From Bdellovibrionales bacterium Ga0074137 (GTDB taxonomy: Bacteria > Bdellovibrionota > Bdellovibrionia > Bdellovibrionales > JAMPXM01), in NCBI GenBank assembly GCA_001464715.1, contig LNDT01000004.1:91264-155263 (forward strand): 64,000 bases of DNA, in the 5' to 3' direction. Numbering within the stretch: the stretch's first letter is position 1; each line of letters begins with the position of its first letter. Position numbers and translations under genes: made by a program. This document shows positions 8,069 through 15,783 of the stretch, piece after piece. The notes below the pieces were generated by a model. It saw only the letters and a list, made by a program, of their open reading frames with translations. It was not told the origin of the DNA and did no database searches.

Positions 8069-9742
8069 ATGAGTCGCGATTCAAAGAAGAAAAATTCTGC
8101 TGCCGTCGAAGCTACGCTCGAGAGCGAACGTCTTCAGCGCTATCGTTCGCTTGTCGATACGGGCATTGCACTCACTCGTGAAAAAGACATCAGCCGGATT
8201 TTGGATATTATTATCGATCGAGCCCTTGAAGCGACAGGCGCCGACGCTGCCAGCATTTTTCTAACTGAAAATATCAAAATTGATTCGGTCGCAAATACTC
8301 AAGCGAAGTACATTCCTGTTCTTCGGTTCCACCGATCGACAAATCGCCGCTCCGGAAAAACTTATCAGAATAAAATCTTAGAACTTGAGAAAACATCGAT
8401 TGCGGGTTGGGTCGCTTTGGAAGGGCGTGCTGTCCGAATCGAGGACTGCTACAATCTTCCCGCCGATTCTGAACTCACGTTCAATAAAGAAGTCGATCTC
8501 GAAACTGGATACAACACCGTTTCGATGTTGGCTGTTCCAATGACAAGTTCGAATTCGAAAATCCGAGGCGTACTTCAGATTATCAATAAACTGAAATCTG
8601 GAAGTGCTGGCGACAAGGACAAAAACAAAGTTCTTGATCGCACGGATGTCATGCCCTTTTCGGACGAAGACGAAGAATTGATGTTCGCTTTCGCATCGCA
8701 GGCATCGGTCGCAATTGAAAACGCGAAGCTCACCGAAGATATCGAAAATCTTTTTGAAAGCTTCATCCGAGCGTCGGTCACTGCGATCGAATCGCGAGAT
8801 CCATCGACCAGTGGTCATAGCGACCGCGTCGCTGTGTTTACTGTGGAATTTGCGCGCGCCGTTCATCAAGCGGACTCGGGCCCATTTAAAAGCGTTCAGT
8901 TCAGCGACGCTCACGTCCGAGAGCTTCGATACGCTGCACTTCTTCATGACTTCGGCAAAATCGGCGTTCGAGAATCCGTGCTGTCAAAACAGCTCAAACT
9001 TTATCCTCACGAGATGGAGACGATTTTACATCGCCTTGAAACAGCCCGCGCCAAACAAGAAATGCTTTTGTGGAAACAGACCACAGAAGAACTCTTAGGC
9101 CTCATGGACAGCGGTGGGAAACTGAATGGATCTCCTCGCGATTACGTGATGAAGATCGCTAACGGAATAGATGAATTCGCAAAACAACTTCAGCAAGTTC
9201 GTCTGTCGATCGTAAAAGCCAATCAGCCTCAAATTATCGCTGGCGACTTTGATATTTTGTCGCTGATGACGTGGATCAACAAAACATCGGCCGAACTTGA
9301 GCAGGCTATTCTCACGCCCGATGAAATCGTCAAACTTTCGCTTCCCAAAGGCACTCTGACCGAGTCAGAGCGCCGCGAGATCGAAAGTCACGTCACCCAC
9401 ACTTACCATTTCCTTCGGCAGATCGCATGGACCGAAGATTTGGGCGGGGTTCCAGATATTGCTTACTCGCATCACGAAAAAATGGATGGAACTGGATATC
9501 CACGCGGTCTTGTGACCGAACATATTCCACTTCAATCTAAACTGATGACCATTGCCGATATTTTCGACGCCCTCACATCCATGGATCGCCCCTATAAGCC
9601 TGCGGTCCAGCCCGAGCGCGCGATCGAGATCCTCTACATGGAAGGTCGCAGCGGTAAACTTGATCTCGATCTATTAAAGATCTTTGTTGAAGCTGAAGTG
9701 TGGCGCTCCGCACTTGGTATGCGGCCACAAAAAGCCGCCTGA
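8069..9742 (+). CDS. GAF and HD-GYP domain protein (probable cyclic-di-GMP phosphodiesterase)
   Basis: An N-terminal coiled stretch leads to a GAF sensor domain (about residues 30-220; ILDIIIDRALEATGADAASIF, AGWVALEGRAVRIEDC). The C-terminal half is HD-GYP: LLHDFGKIG at about 293 carries the HD pair and HHEKMDGTGYPRG at about 469 carries the GYP motif. HD-GYP enzymes hydrolyse cyclic-di-GMP. Between the HD and the next conserved histidine (ESHVTHTYHF) there are roughly 100 extra, mostly helical residues, so the catalytic core is interrupted. The ATG at 8069 is chosen over the TTG just before it. The ligand of the GAF domain is unknown. The stop lies inside a short GC hairpin (AGCCGC/GCGGCT). 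Confidence 0.87.
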   Translation: MSRDSKKKNSAAVEATLESERLQRYRSLVDTGIALTREKDISRILDIIIDRALEATGADAASIFLTENIKIDSVANTQAKYIPVLRFHRSTNRRSGKTYQNKILELEKTSIAGWVALEGRAVRIEDCYNLPADSELTFNKEVDLETGYNTVSMLAVPMTSSNSKIRGVLQIINKLKSGSAGDKDKNKVLDRTDVMPFSDEDEELMFAFASQASVAIENAKLTEDIENLFESFIRASVTAIESRDPSTSGHSDRVAVFTVEFARAVHQADSGPFKSVQFSDAHVRELRYAALLHDFGKIGVRESVLSKQLKLYPHEMETILHRLETARAKQEMLLWKQTTEELLGLMDSGGKLNGSPRDYVMKIANGIDEFAKQLQQVRLSIVKANQPQIIAGDFDILSLMTWINKTSAELEQAILTPDEIVKLSLPKGTLTESERREIESHVTHTYHFLRQIAWTEDLGGVPDIAYSHHEKMDGTGYPRGLVTEHIPLQSKLMTIADIFDALTSMDRPYKPAVQPERAIEILYMEGRSGKLDLDLLKIFVEAEVWRSALGMRPQKAA

Positions 9743-9808
9743 GCGGCTCGTGACTTGACACTCCCCTACGCCTCGCCATCAAATTGACTCCAACGGAGGT
9801 CATTTAAA

Positions 9809-10021
9809 ATGGCGAAAGCAAAGAAGTCTGGAAAAAAAGCATCAAAAGGTGAAGTGCTCGTTATCGCGAGCAAGATGAAAGACGCAATTCGAAAACAGGG
9901 CTGCAATGTTTCAAGTGATGTGGTCGACGCTTTGAGCGCTAAGATTCACGCGATGATTGGTGAAGCTTGCGGTCGCTGCAAAGACAACGGTCGAAAGACT
10001 GTTCGCGGTTACGATTTCTAA
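9809..10021 (+). CDS. Bacterial histone-fold DNA-binding protein (Bd0055-like)
   Basis: This 70-residue protein has a Lys-rich tail (residues 1-14) and then a histone fold: a first helix VLVIASKMKDAIRKQG, a long middle helix SSDVVDALSAKIHAMIGEA, and the loop signature DNGRKTVRGYDF, which matches the R-K-T-V-x-x-x-D ending of histone folds. The chain stops right at that Asp, so the third helix is almost absent. It is recognised from the description of histones in Bdellovibrio bacteriovorus, where Bd0055 is an abundant nucleoid protein; the equivalence is inferred from motif and size. An excellent Shine-Dalgarno (GGAGGT) and a TTGACA hexamer upstream suggest strong expression. The TAATG junction with the next gene implies translational coupling. 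Confidence 0.75.
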   Translation: MAKAKKSGKKASKGEVLVIASKMKDAIRKQGCNVSSDVVDALSAKIHAMIGEACGRCKDNGRKTVRGYDF

Positions 10022-10800
10022 TGAGTGCGAGCGGCGCGACGTCACAAAAAACCCATGTCCCTCAACCCGTTGTCCTTATTACGGGAGCTGGATCCGGTAT
10101 TGGTGAAGCGACCGCCGCTCGTTTCAGTCAAGAAGGTTGGAGCGTCGTTCTTGCTGGACGCCGCAAAGAGGCCCTTGAAAAAGTGAAAGCCCGTCTTAAA
10201 ACCGAAGCCTTTGTTTTTCCTCTGGACGTGGCTTCTGAAAATTCGGACCAGACAACCGCAGAGTGGATCAAAGCCAACAAGACAGTGGCTGATCGAATTT
10301 CCGTTGTCGTCCACAACGCCGGGATCTTCGAGCGCGCAACCACCGCGGAGTCGTCGATGGATTCATGGTCTCGGATGTTTGAGACTAATTTATTTGGTGT
10401 CGTTCGGCTGACGAAAGTACTCTTTCCGATTTTGAAAAGAAATGGCGGAGCCATTGTGAACGTCAGCTCGACGCTTGGACTTCGGCCGACGCCCGATACG
10501 GCCGCTTACTCAGCCTCAAAAGCTGCACTGCTGAACTGGTCAGCGGCTTTCGCCAAAGAAGCGGGGCCTTTAGGCGTAAGAATCAATTCCGTCTGCCCCG
10601 GGATCGTCGATACACCGATTCACTCATTTCACAGCGCCGAAAATAAAACCGCCACGATCGAGAGCCTTGCGCCGCTACAGCCGCTGGGTCGCATTGGTCA
10701 ACCACGAGACATAGCCCACATGATTTGGTCGCTTTCAGGCCCAGGCTCAGAGTGGACAACAGGTGCCACGGTTTGTGTCGATGGTGGAATTAATCTTTAG
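10021..10800 (+). CDS. Short-chain dehydrogenase/reductase (SDR)
   Basis: Classical SDR of 259 residues. The Rossmann motif TGAGSGIG is near residue 18, NAG appears in VVHNAGIF, the catalytic Ser in IVNVSSTLG, and the YxxxK pair in AAYSASKAALLNW. CPGIVDTP and a C-terminal GATVCVDGG complete the pattern of NAD(P)H-dependent alcohol/ketone reductases. An earlier in-frame ATG exists inside the histone gene, but the ATG at 10021 overlaps the histone stop (TAATG) and is the natural start. It is followed without spacing by a pterin-synthase-like gene, so a pterin-reducing role such as that of sepiapterin reductase is possible; that is inference from context only. Confidence 0.88.
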   Translation: MSASGATSQKTHVPQPVVLITGAGSGIGEATAARFSQEGWSVVLAGRRKEALEKVKARLKTEAFVFPLDVASENSDQTTAEWIKANKTVADRISVVVHNAGIFERATTAESSMDSWSRMFETNLFGVVRLTKVLFPILKRNGGAIVNVSSTLGLRPTPDTAAYSASKAALLNWSAAFAKEAGPLGVRINSVCPGIVDTPIHSFHSAENKTATIESLAPLQPLGRIGQPRDIAHMIWSLSGPGSEWTTGATVCVDGGINL

Positions 10801-11598
10801 ATGACGGATCTACAGTACACAGCGAAAAACCCGAGTCTTCGCGTTTTCCTAAGTCACTCGGTCGAATTTGCGACCGCACACTTTTATCGCCAACCGCTTT
10901 GGTCGAATGAGAAAAACGAGAAAGAATTTGGTCCCTGCGCTAGGCCCTATGGTCACGGCCACAATTACAGGTTGCATGTGACGTTTGAATTGCAACACCA
11001 CGAAACAAAACTCAGCCACACCGCCGGAACTTCAGTGGCCGAGCTAACATTATCCCAGAGCCTGAATCAGCTTTTAAAGGATGTGGTGCGGCCCTTTGAT
11101 CATCATCACATCTCTTTTGAACATCCGGCCTTCAGCGGCCCAAGCGCTCTTGTCCCAACGACAGAAAACATCGCAAGCCACTTGATGAAGCAGCTGACCG
11201 CGGTCGAATTCAAAGGCCTTACGGTACTTGGTCTCACACTTCATGAAGACGACACGATTGCGGCCGAGATCGGCCTTACGAAACGAAAACTCATCGACAG
11301 ACTGACGGCCGGCCAGAGACTTGGCGGACAAAAATTCGGCGGGCGAACGTCAGATCCTTCGTATCGTTTGGTTCTCAAAACCGGAGAATCATATCAGGTT
11401 AAATTTTTTGATGAACATTCAATCGCACCTCCATCGGGTGTCGACAAGAACACTTATGTTTCGGAAAAAGCTCGGTCGTCGAATTCGCTACCCGAGCTTT
11501 GTTTGAACATCTATAGCGGATCCGACCCCGTGGTTTTCACCACGCGGCAGGATCACTTTTTCTTCGCTGGTTTCTTTTCTGGTTCGGGCGAAGGTTGA
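10801..11598 (+). CDS. 6-pyruvoyl-tetrahydropterin synthase / QueD-like protein with C-terminal extension
   Basis: The first ~165 residues match the PTPS/QueD family, which converts dihydroneopterin triphosphate to 6-pyruvoyl- or 6-carboxy-tetrahydropterin. The zinc ligands are in SVEFATAHFY and YGHGHNYRL, the catalytic Cys in FGPCARPYG, and a further conserved His cluster in PFDHHHISFE with a Glu in LGLTLHEDD. An extra ~95 residues follow (GQRLGGQKFGG to the end) that I do not recognise. It starts immediately after the SDR stop, giving a three-gene run with the histone. Its 3' end overlaps the convergent exported-protein gene by 46 bases. Queuosine versus biopterin synthesis cannot be decided; queG lies far away at 29 kb. 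Confidence 0.75.
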   Translation: MTDLQYTAKNPSLRVFLSHSVEFATAHFYRQPLWSNEKNEKEFGPCARPYGHGHNYRLHVTFELQHHETKLSHTAGTSVAELTLSQSLNQLLKDVVRPFDHHHISFEHPAFSGPSALVPTTENIASHLMKQLTAVEFKGLTVLGLTLHEDDTIAAEIGLTKRKLIDRLTAGQRLGGQKFGGRTSDPSYRLVLKTGESYQVKFFDEHSIAPPSGVDKNTYVSEKARSSNSLPELCLNIYSGSDPVVFTTRQDHFFFAGFFSGSGEG

Positions 11599-12362
11599 GC
11601 TGGATACGAGTACACGGTCAGACCATCGAAATCTTTGAACTTGCCGTCGACTTTCACTTTTACGCTGGTGCGGCCTTCGACTTCCATCACACGCCGACCA
11701 TCAGCTGTAAAACCTAAGAACAGTGGGTTCACGATCGCGGAAATAATGAGGCTTGATGGCTTCATTTTAACGACCACGCCTGCCGCTTCACCAAAGGTCT
11801 TTTCTTTTTCTTTCTTAAACTGAAAGCCCACGGTTTCGAGGCGATCCAAAACTCCAAGACGCGCTTTCACAGTCTCGCCCTTACTGATTTTTTCCCAGTG
11901 CGATCCGACAAAGGCCACCAACGTCGATGTGACGATAAACTCATCGCTAATGGATTCGCTGTCTGTTTTTACTTTTCCGTCCTTTGTGAAACTGAACTGA
12001 ATTTTTCCATCTACAACTTCAAGACGCCCGACAGTTCCGAGCTGCTTTTGATCTTGTTCGAAAGAGACCAAGGTGTTTCCACCGCTCCCCATGACAGTTT
12101 TTTCGACGACCAAGATGCTTCCTTCTAAATCCGTCATGGTATTTTCAAAGGTCGTCACATCGCCAACCGTCTCGACTTCACTTTTGTAATTGAACATGTG
12201 CTTTTCGCGGTCTTTTAAGTCGTAAACCTTCGCTTCAAAGTTGGTGCTCTTTGCGGCTTGAGCGTCGTCCATTGAAACAAGTCCAGCGACAATGACGAAT
12301 CCAATGGCGAGCCCGACGATCATGTTCAGTACTCTCAATTTCATCTTCAGCATCTTTTTCAT
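11553..12362 (-). CDS. Exported protein of unknown function
   Basis: A clear signal peptide (hydrophobic MIVGLAIGFVIVAGLV, cleavage near DDAQA-A) precedes about 230 residues of alternating charged and beta-strand-like sequence. Repeated pairs such as SFEQDQKQLGTVGRLEVV, IQFSFTKDGKVKTDS and GFTADGRRVMEVEGRTSVKV suggest an extended beta sheet of the type found in periplasmic lipid- or ligand-carrying proteins, but no family is recognised. The C-terminus is a Pro/Lys tail (SPEPEKKPAKKK). The 3' end overlaps the pterin-synthase gene, so one of the two messages probably affects the other when both are made. Confidence 0.65.
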   Translation of the reverse strand: MKKMLKMKLRVLNMIVGLAIGFVIVAGLVSMDDAQAAKSTNFEAKVYDLKDREKHMFNYKSEVETVGDVTTFENTMTDLEGSILVVEKTVMGSGGNTLVSFEQDQKQLGTVGRLEVVDGKIQFSFTKDGKVKTDSESISDEFIVTSTLVAFVGSHWEKISKGETVKARLGVLDRLETVGFQFKKEKEKTFGEAAGVVVKMKPSSLIISAIVNPLFLGFTADGRRVMEVEGRTSVKVKVDGKFKDFDGLTVYSYPAQPSPEPEKKPAKKK

Positions 12363-12418
12363 GTCATCTCCAGTTACATTGGTCCGATTGAATTGGGATT
12401 GCAGATGGAAATCGTCAC

Positions 12419-13216
12419 ATGTTAACGCCTATAATTCAAAGCTATCAAAACAGGATCATTACGTTGACTGACCAACCGCCCAAGCCTTCTAGCGAGAAAA
12501 TTCGAGTTTCTAAGATTATGGCGGACCGCGGAATCTGCTCGAGGCGTGAGGCCGACGCGTGGATGGAGCGCGGTTGGGTCAAAGTCGACGGTCAGATCGT
12601 CGGAGTCGGCCACAAGGCCGACCCAGCCTGTCAGATTGAACTGGCTTCCGAAGCCAGAAACGAACGAGCCCAGCTTGTGACGATTCTACTCAATAAACCG
12701 GTCGGCTATGTCTCTGGACAACCCGAACCCGCTTACGAACCCGCCGTGCGCCTTATTACCAAAGAAAACCACTTCGTGTCGCGCGGCGAACCCGAACTCG
12801 AGCGTGGGCACTTTGAGGGACTCGCGCCCGCCGGACGCTTGGATATCGATTCGAAAGGTCTTCTTGTCTTCACACAAGATGGCCGCGTCGCGAGATCTCT
12901 GATCGGAGAAACCACCGACGTGGAAAAAGAGTACTTGGTTCGTGTCACTGGAAAAATGAAGGACAACGGCATCAAGCTTCTTCGCCACGGCCTTTCTATC
13001 GATGGACAAAAGCTTCTGCCTGCGTTCGTTGAATGGATGAACGAAGAACAGCTTCGCTTCATTTTGAAGGAAGGAAAAAAGCGGCAAATTCGCCGCATGT
13101 GTGAACAGGTCGGTCTTGAAGTCGTGGGCCTTAAACGCGTTCGCATCGGTAAAGTGATGTTAGGAAATCTTCCCGAAGGTCAGTGGCGATTTCTTCGACC
13201 CGACGAGATTTTCTAA
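12419..13216 (+). CDS. rRNA/tRNA pseudouridine synthase, RsuA/RluB family
   Basis: An S4 RNA-binding domain ([28 protein letters not shown]) is followed by the pseudouridine synthase core. The catalytic Asp lies in [18 protein letters not shown], the family signature, and the C-terminal [19 protein letters not shown] motif is typical of the RsuA/RluB/RluF branch. These enzymes isomerise uridine in ribosomal RNA after binding through the S4 domain. The precise target cannot be named. A TTG at 12464, in frame, is a reasonable alternative start that would remove 15 residues lacking conservation. It converges on the msrBA gene with 21 bases between the stops. Confidence 0.88.
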   Translation: MLTPIIQSYQNRIITLTDQPPKPSSEKIRVSKIMADRGICSRREADAWMERGWVKVDGQIVGVGHKADPACQIELASEARNERAQLVTILLNKPVGYVSGQPEPAYEPAVRLITKENHFVSRGEPELERGHFEGLAPAGRLDIDSKGLLVFTQDGRVARSLIGETTDVEKEYLVRVTGKMKDNGIKLLRHGLSIDGQKLLPAFVEWMNEEQLRFILKEGKKRQIRRMCEQVGLEVVGLKRVRIGKVMLGNLPEGQWRFLRPDEIF

Positions 13217-13237
13217 CCAGGAACCCTCAGCCTTGAA

Positions 13238-14353
13238 TCAAGACTTCGGGGCGCCCCAAATTTCTTTCAGGCGCTGATCTCGCCCACAGCTAAAGCGGTA
13301 GTACTTATATTTTACGGGATTTTTCGTGTAGTAGTCTTGGTGATAATCTTCGGCTGCAAAAAACTTTTTTAGCATTCGTTCTTCAACAGCGATCGGAGCC
13401 TTTAAGGTTCCCTTTGAAATCAGATCGGCCTTAACAGTCTCGTAAATTTTCTTCTGAGCATCGTCAGCGTAAAACACCGCAGGCTTATAGGATTCGCCTT
13501 TGTCGCAGAATTGCCCTTTGGAGTCGTAGGGATCGATATTGCGAAAGAACACTTCGACGAGCTCACGATAGGTCACTTTTGCGGGATCGTATTTCACTTC
13601 GAGCACTTCCAAGTGCCCCGTTCCACCGCGGTTGATCGAATCGTAAGTGGGATTCTCGGTCGTTCCGCCGCTATATCCCGACGTCGTAGAAATCACGCCG
13701 CCAAGCTTATCAAACGGAGGCTCCATGCACCAAAAACATCCCCCAGCAAACACCGCCACCGAAAAAGTACCCGGTTCTTTTTGCAGAAGCGCTGCGTCTT
13801 TTTTAACGGAAACCTCGGACGAGGGACTTCGTGCGAAGAGCTTTTCGAACTCTTCGTAACCCATCTCTTTAAGCTTCGCGCGCGGGATGAACTTCATCGA
13901 GGCCGAATTCATGCAGTAGCGAAGACCGGTTGGCTTTGGCCCATCGTCAAAGACGTGTCCTAAGTGAGAATCGCCATGCTTGCTGCGAACTTCTGTTCTT
14001 GTGACGAAAAGTTTTCGATCCTTTTTTTCGACGACATACTCATTTGCAATCGGCTTTGAAAAGCTTGGCCAGCCGGTTCCAGAATCATATTTGTCAGTCG
14101 AACTGAACAGTGGCTCACCCGAAACGATATCGACATAAATTCCCTCGTCGTAGAGCTTGTCGTATTCGTTTTTGAACGGAGGTTCAGTGCTGTCCTCCTG
14201 GGTAACTTCGTACTGAATCTTTGTGAGCTTCTTTTTTAGCTCCGCCTTCGATGGCTTAGGATCCTTCGATGGCGCCCATGCGTGGCCTGAGCTTCCCGAG
14301 AGGCCACCGACCAGAAATGCTATTGAGACCAGGAATATTCTAAGTAACTTCAT
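13238..14353 (-). CDS. msrAB: Exported bifunctional methionine sulfoxide reductase (MsrB-MsrA fusion)
   Basis: A signal peptide (residues 1-27, ending GHAWA) sends this 371-residue enzyme to the periplasm. The MsrB domain comes first (about 38-175), with DSGTGWPSF and the catalytic Cys in [12 protein letters not shown]; the zinc-binding Cys pairs of many MsrB proteins are absent. MsrA follows (about 197-365), with the catalytic Cys in [13 protein letters not shown] and [12 protein letters not shown]. Together they reduce R- and S-methionine sulfoxide in oxidised proteins. The linker encodes [11 protein letters not shown], whose DNA is nearly identical to part of a palindromic element inside the E1 gene at 17.6 kb. 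How electrons reach it in the periplasm is not shown. Confidence 0.9.
   Translation of the reverse strand: MKLLRIFLVSIAFLVGGLSGSSGHAWAPSKDPKPSKAELKKKLTKIQYEVTQEDSTEPPFKNEYDKLYDEGIYVDIVSGEPLFSSTDKYDSGTGWPSFSKPIANEYVVEKKDRKLFVTRTEVRSKHGDSHLGHVFDDGPKPTGLRYCMNSASMKFIPRAKLKEMGYEEFEKLFARSPSSEVSVKKDAALLQKEPGTFSVAVFAGGCFWCMEPPFDKLGGVISTTSGYSGGTTENPTYDSINRGGTGHLEVLEVKYDPAKVTYRELVEVFFRNIDPYDSKGQFCDKGESYKPAVFYADDAQKKIYETVKADLISKGTLKAPIAVEERMLKKFFAAEDYHQDYYTKNPVKYKYYRFSCGRDQRLKEIWGAPKS
13767..13799. repeat. Partial copy of the palindromic element, inside the msrBA linker
   Basis: Twenty-five bases starting GTACCCGGTTC and ending CAGAAGCG are identical to 17578-17602 inside the E1 gene, and the next 8 differ at two positions. 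Only the left part of the longer element is present. It is read through in frame by msrBA on the minus strand as part of the inter-domain linker, so it does not disturb either catalytic domain. Confidence 0.7.
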
Positions 14354-14464
14354 ACCAACGTCCCCTTGCTACCTATCATCGTAGCAACAGTTAGAGACGG
14401 AAACCGAAAGAAAGTTACATGAAACAAAAAAATTGACCGTACAGGGCGACAATCTTCTCAAACC

Positions 14465-14487
14465 GACCGTCTCCAGCTGAGACGGTC
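14465..14487 (-). terminator. Hairpin downstream of gcdH, possible terminator
   Basis: GACCGTCTC and GAGACGGTC form a perfect 9-bp stem around a 5-base loop, 14 bases past the gcdH stop. No good T-run follows on the minus strand, so it may be a transcript-stabilising hairpin rather than a complete intrinsic terminator. Confidence 0.45.
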
Positions 14488-14500
14488 GACCTAGACAGTG

Positions 14501-15697
14501 CTAACGGAACGCCGGAATACCGGTGATTTTTTCGCCGACGACGAGACGGTGAATATCTTCTGTTCCCTCGTAGGTGTTTACCGATTCAAGGTTCAGCATG
14601 TGACGAATGATTGGATATTCGTCGATGATCCCGTTCCCGCCCAAAATGTCTCGGGCCTCGCGGGCCGTTTCAAGGGCGAGTTTGCAGTTGTTTAACTTAA
14701 CCAACGAAACGTGGTGTGGCTGAAGCTCGCCACGCTCTTTCATTCGTCCTGCCTGAATCACAAGAAGCTGACCCTTTGTGATTTCTTGAACCATCTTAAC
14801 AAGCTTTGCTTGAGCCAGCTGATGCGCGGCCAAAGGCTTGCCCTCGAAGATCGTGCGCGCTTTCGCGTAATGCAAAGCCGTGTGATAGCAAGCGTCCGCA
14901 GCTCCAAGCACTCCCCACGCGATTCCGTAGCGAGCTTGCGTGAGGCACCCGAGCGGCGCCTTTAATCCTTCGCCATTGGGAAGTATTTGCGATTCTGGAA
15001 CAACGCAGTCTTGGAAGTGAAGTTCGGATGTCACACTCACGCGAAGGCTGAATTTGCCTTCCATTTTCGACGTCGTGAAACCTTTGGTTCCCTTTTCGAC
15101 GATAAATCCGCGAATTTTATTTTTCTCAGCCGCCGACGCCAAAGGTCCCGTCACTCGCGCCCATACGATAGCAATGTCCGCGATACTTCCGTTGGTGATC
15201 CACATTTTGTTGCCGTTAAGCTTATAACCGCCCGCGACTTTTTCAGCTGTCGTCAGCATGGACCCTGGGTTCGATCCCGCATCGGGCTCGGTCAATCCAA
15301 AGCAGCCGACAAGTTCGGCTTTCGCAAGTTTTGGAAGGTACTTTTGCTTTTGCTCTTCAGAGCCATAAGCCGAGATCGGATACATGACGAGTGACCCTTG
15401 AACCGAGCAGAATGACCGGATACCCGAATCGCCGCGCTCAAGCTCTTGAGTCATAAGTCCATAGGCAACATGCCCAAGCCCTGCGCAGCCATAACCCTGA
15501 ATAGTTGAACCCAGGAGGCCCATTTCGCCAAACTGCGGAATGAGTTCCATCGGAAACTTCTCGTCGCGGTGAGCTTTTTGGAGAAGCGGTTCGATTTTTT
15601 CGGTCACGAAGTCGCGGACCGACTGGCGCACCATCAGTTCATCTTCGGTCAAAAGACTGTCCGAGTTCATGTAATTCAGTGATTCGTACGCAGCCAT
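14501..15697 (-). CDS. gcdH: Glutaryl-CoA dehydrogenase
   Basis: This 398-residue acyl-CoA dehydrogenase family flavoenzyme oxidises and decarboxylates glutaryl-CoA to crotonyl-CoA in lysine and tryptophan breakdown. The FAD region shows CFGLTEPDAGSNPGSM and KMWITNGSIADIAIVWA, and the C-terminus carries the catalytic Glu in NTYEGTEDIHRLVVG followed by the ITGIPAF ending, which is characteristic of glutaryl-CoA rather than straight-chain acyl-CoA dehydrogenases. EARDILGGNGI is also typical. It is divergent from the E1 gene with 86 bases between starts. With tryptophan dioxygenase and kynurenine formamidase at 36-39 kb it suggests aromatic amino-acid catabolism, although the two loci are separate. 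Confidence 0.93.
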   Translation of the reverse strand: MAAYESLNYMNSDSLLTEDELMVRQSVRDFVTEKIEPLLQKAHRDEKFPMELIPQFGEMGLLGSTIQGYGCAGLGHVAYGLMTQELERGDSGIRSFCSVQGSLVMYPISAYGSEEQKQKYLPKLAKAELVGCFGLTEPDAGSNPGSMLTTAEKVAGGYKLNGNKMWITNGSIADIAIVWARVTGPLASAAEKNKIRGFIVEKGTKGFTTSKMEGKFSLRVSVTSELHFQDCVVPESQILPNGEGLKAPLGCLTQARYGIAWGVLGAADACYHTALHYAKARTIFEGKPLAAHQLAQAKLVKMVQEITKGQLLVIQAGRMKERGELQPHHVSLVKLNNCKLALETAREARDILGGNGIIDEYPIIRHMLNLESVNTYEGTEDIHRLVVGEKITGIPAFR

Positions 15698-15783
15698 GAC
15701 GCCTCCAGATAAAACCGACGGATAAATCTAAGCCGCTCACAGACCGGCTTGATCGACCAAAACGCCTTCGGTAGTGTTCTTCT

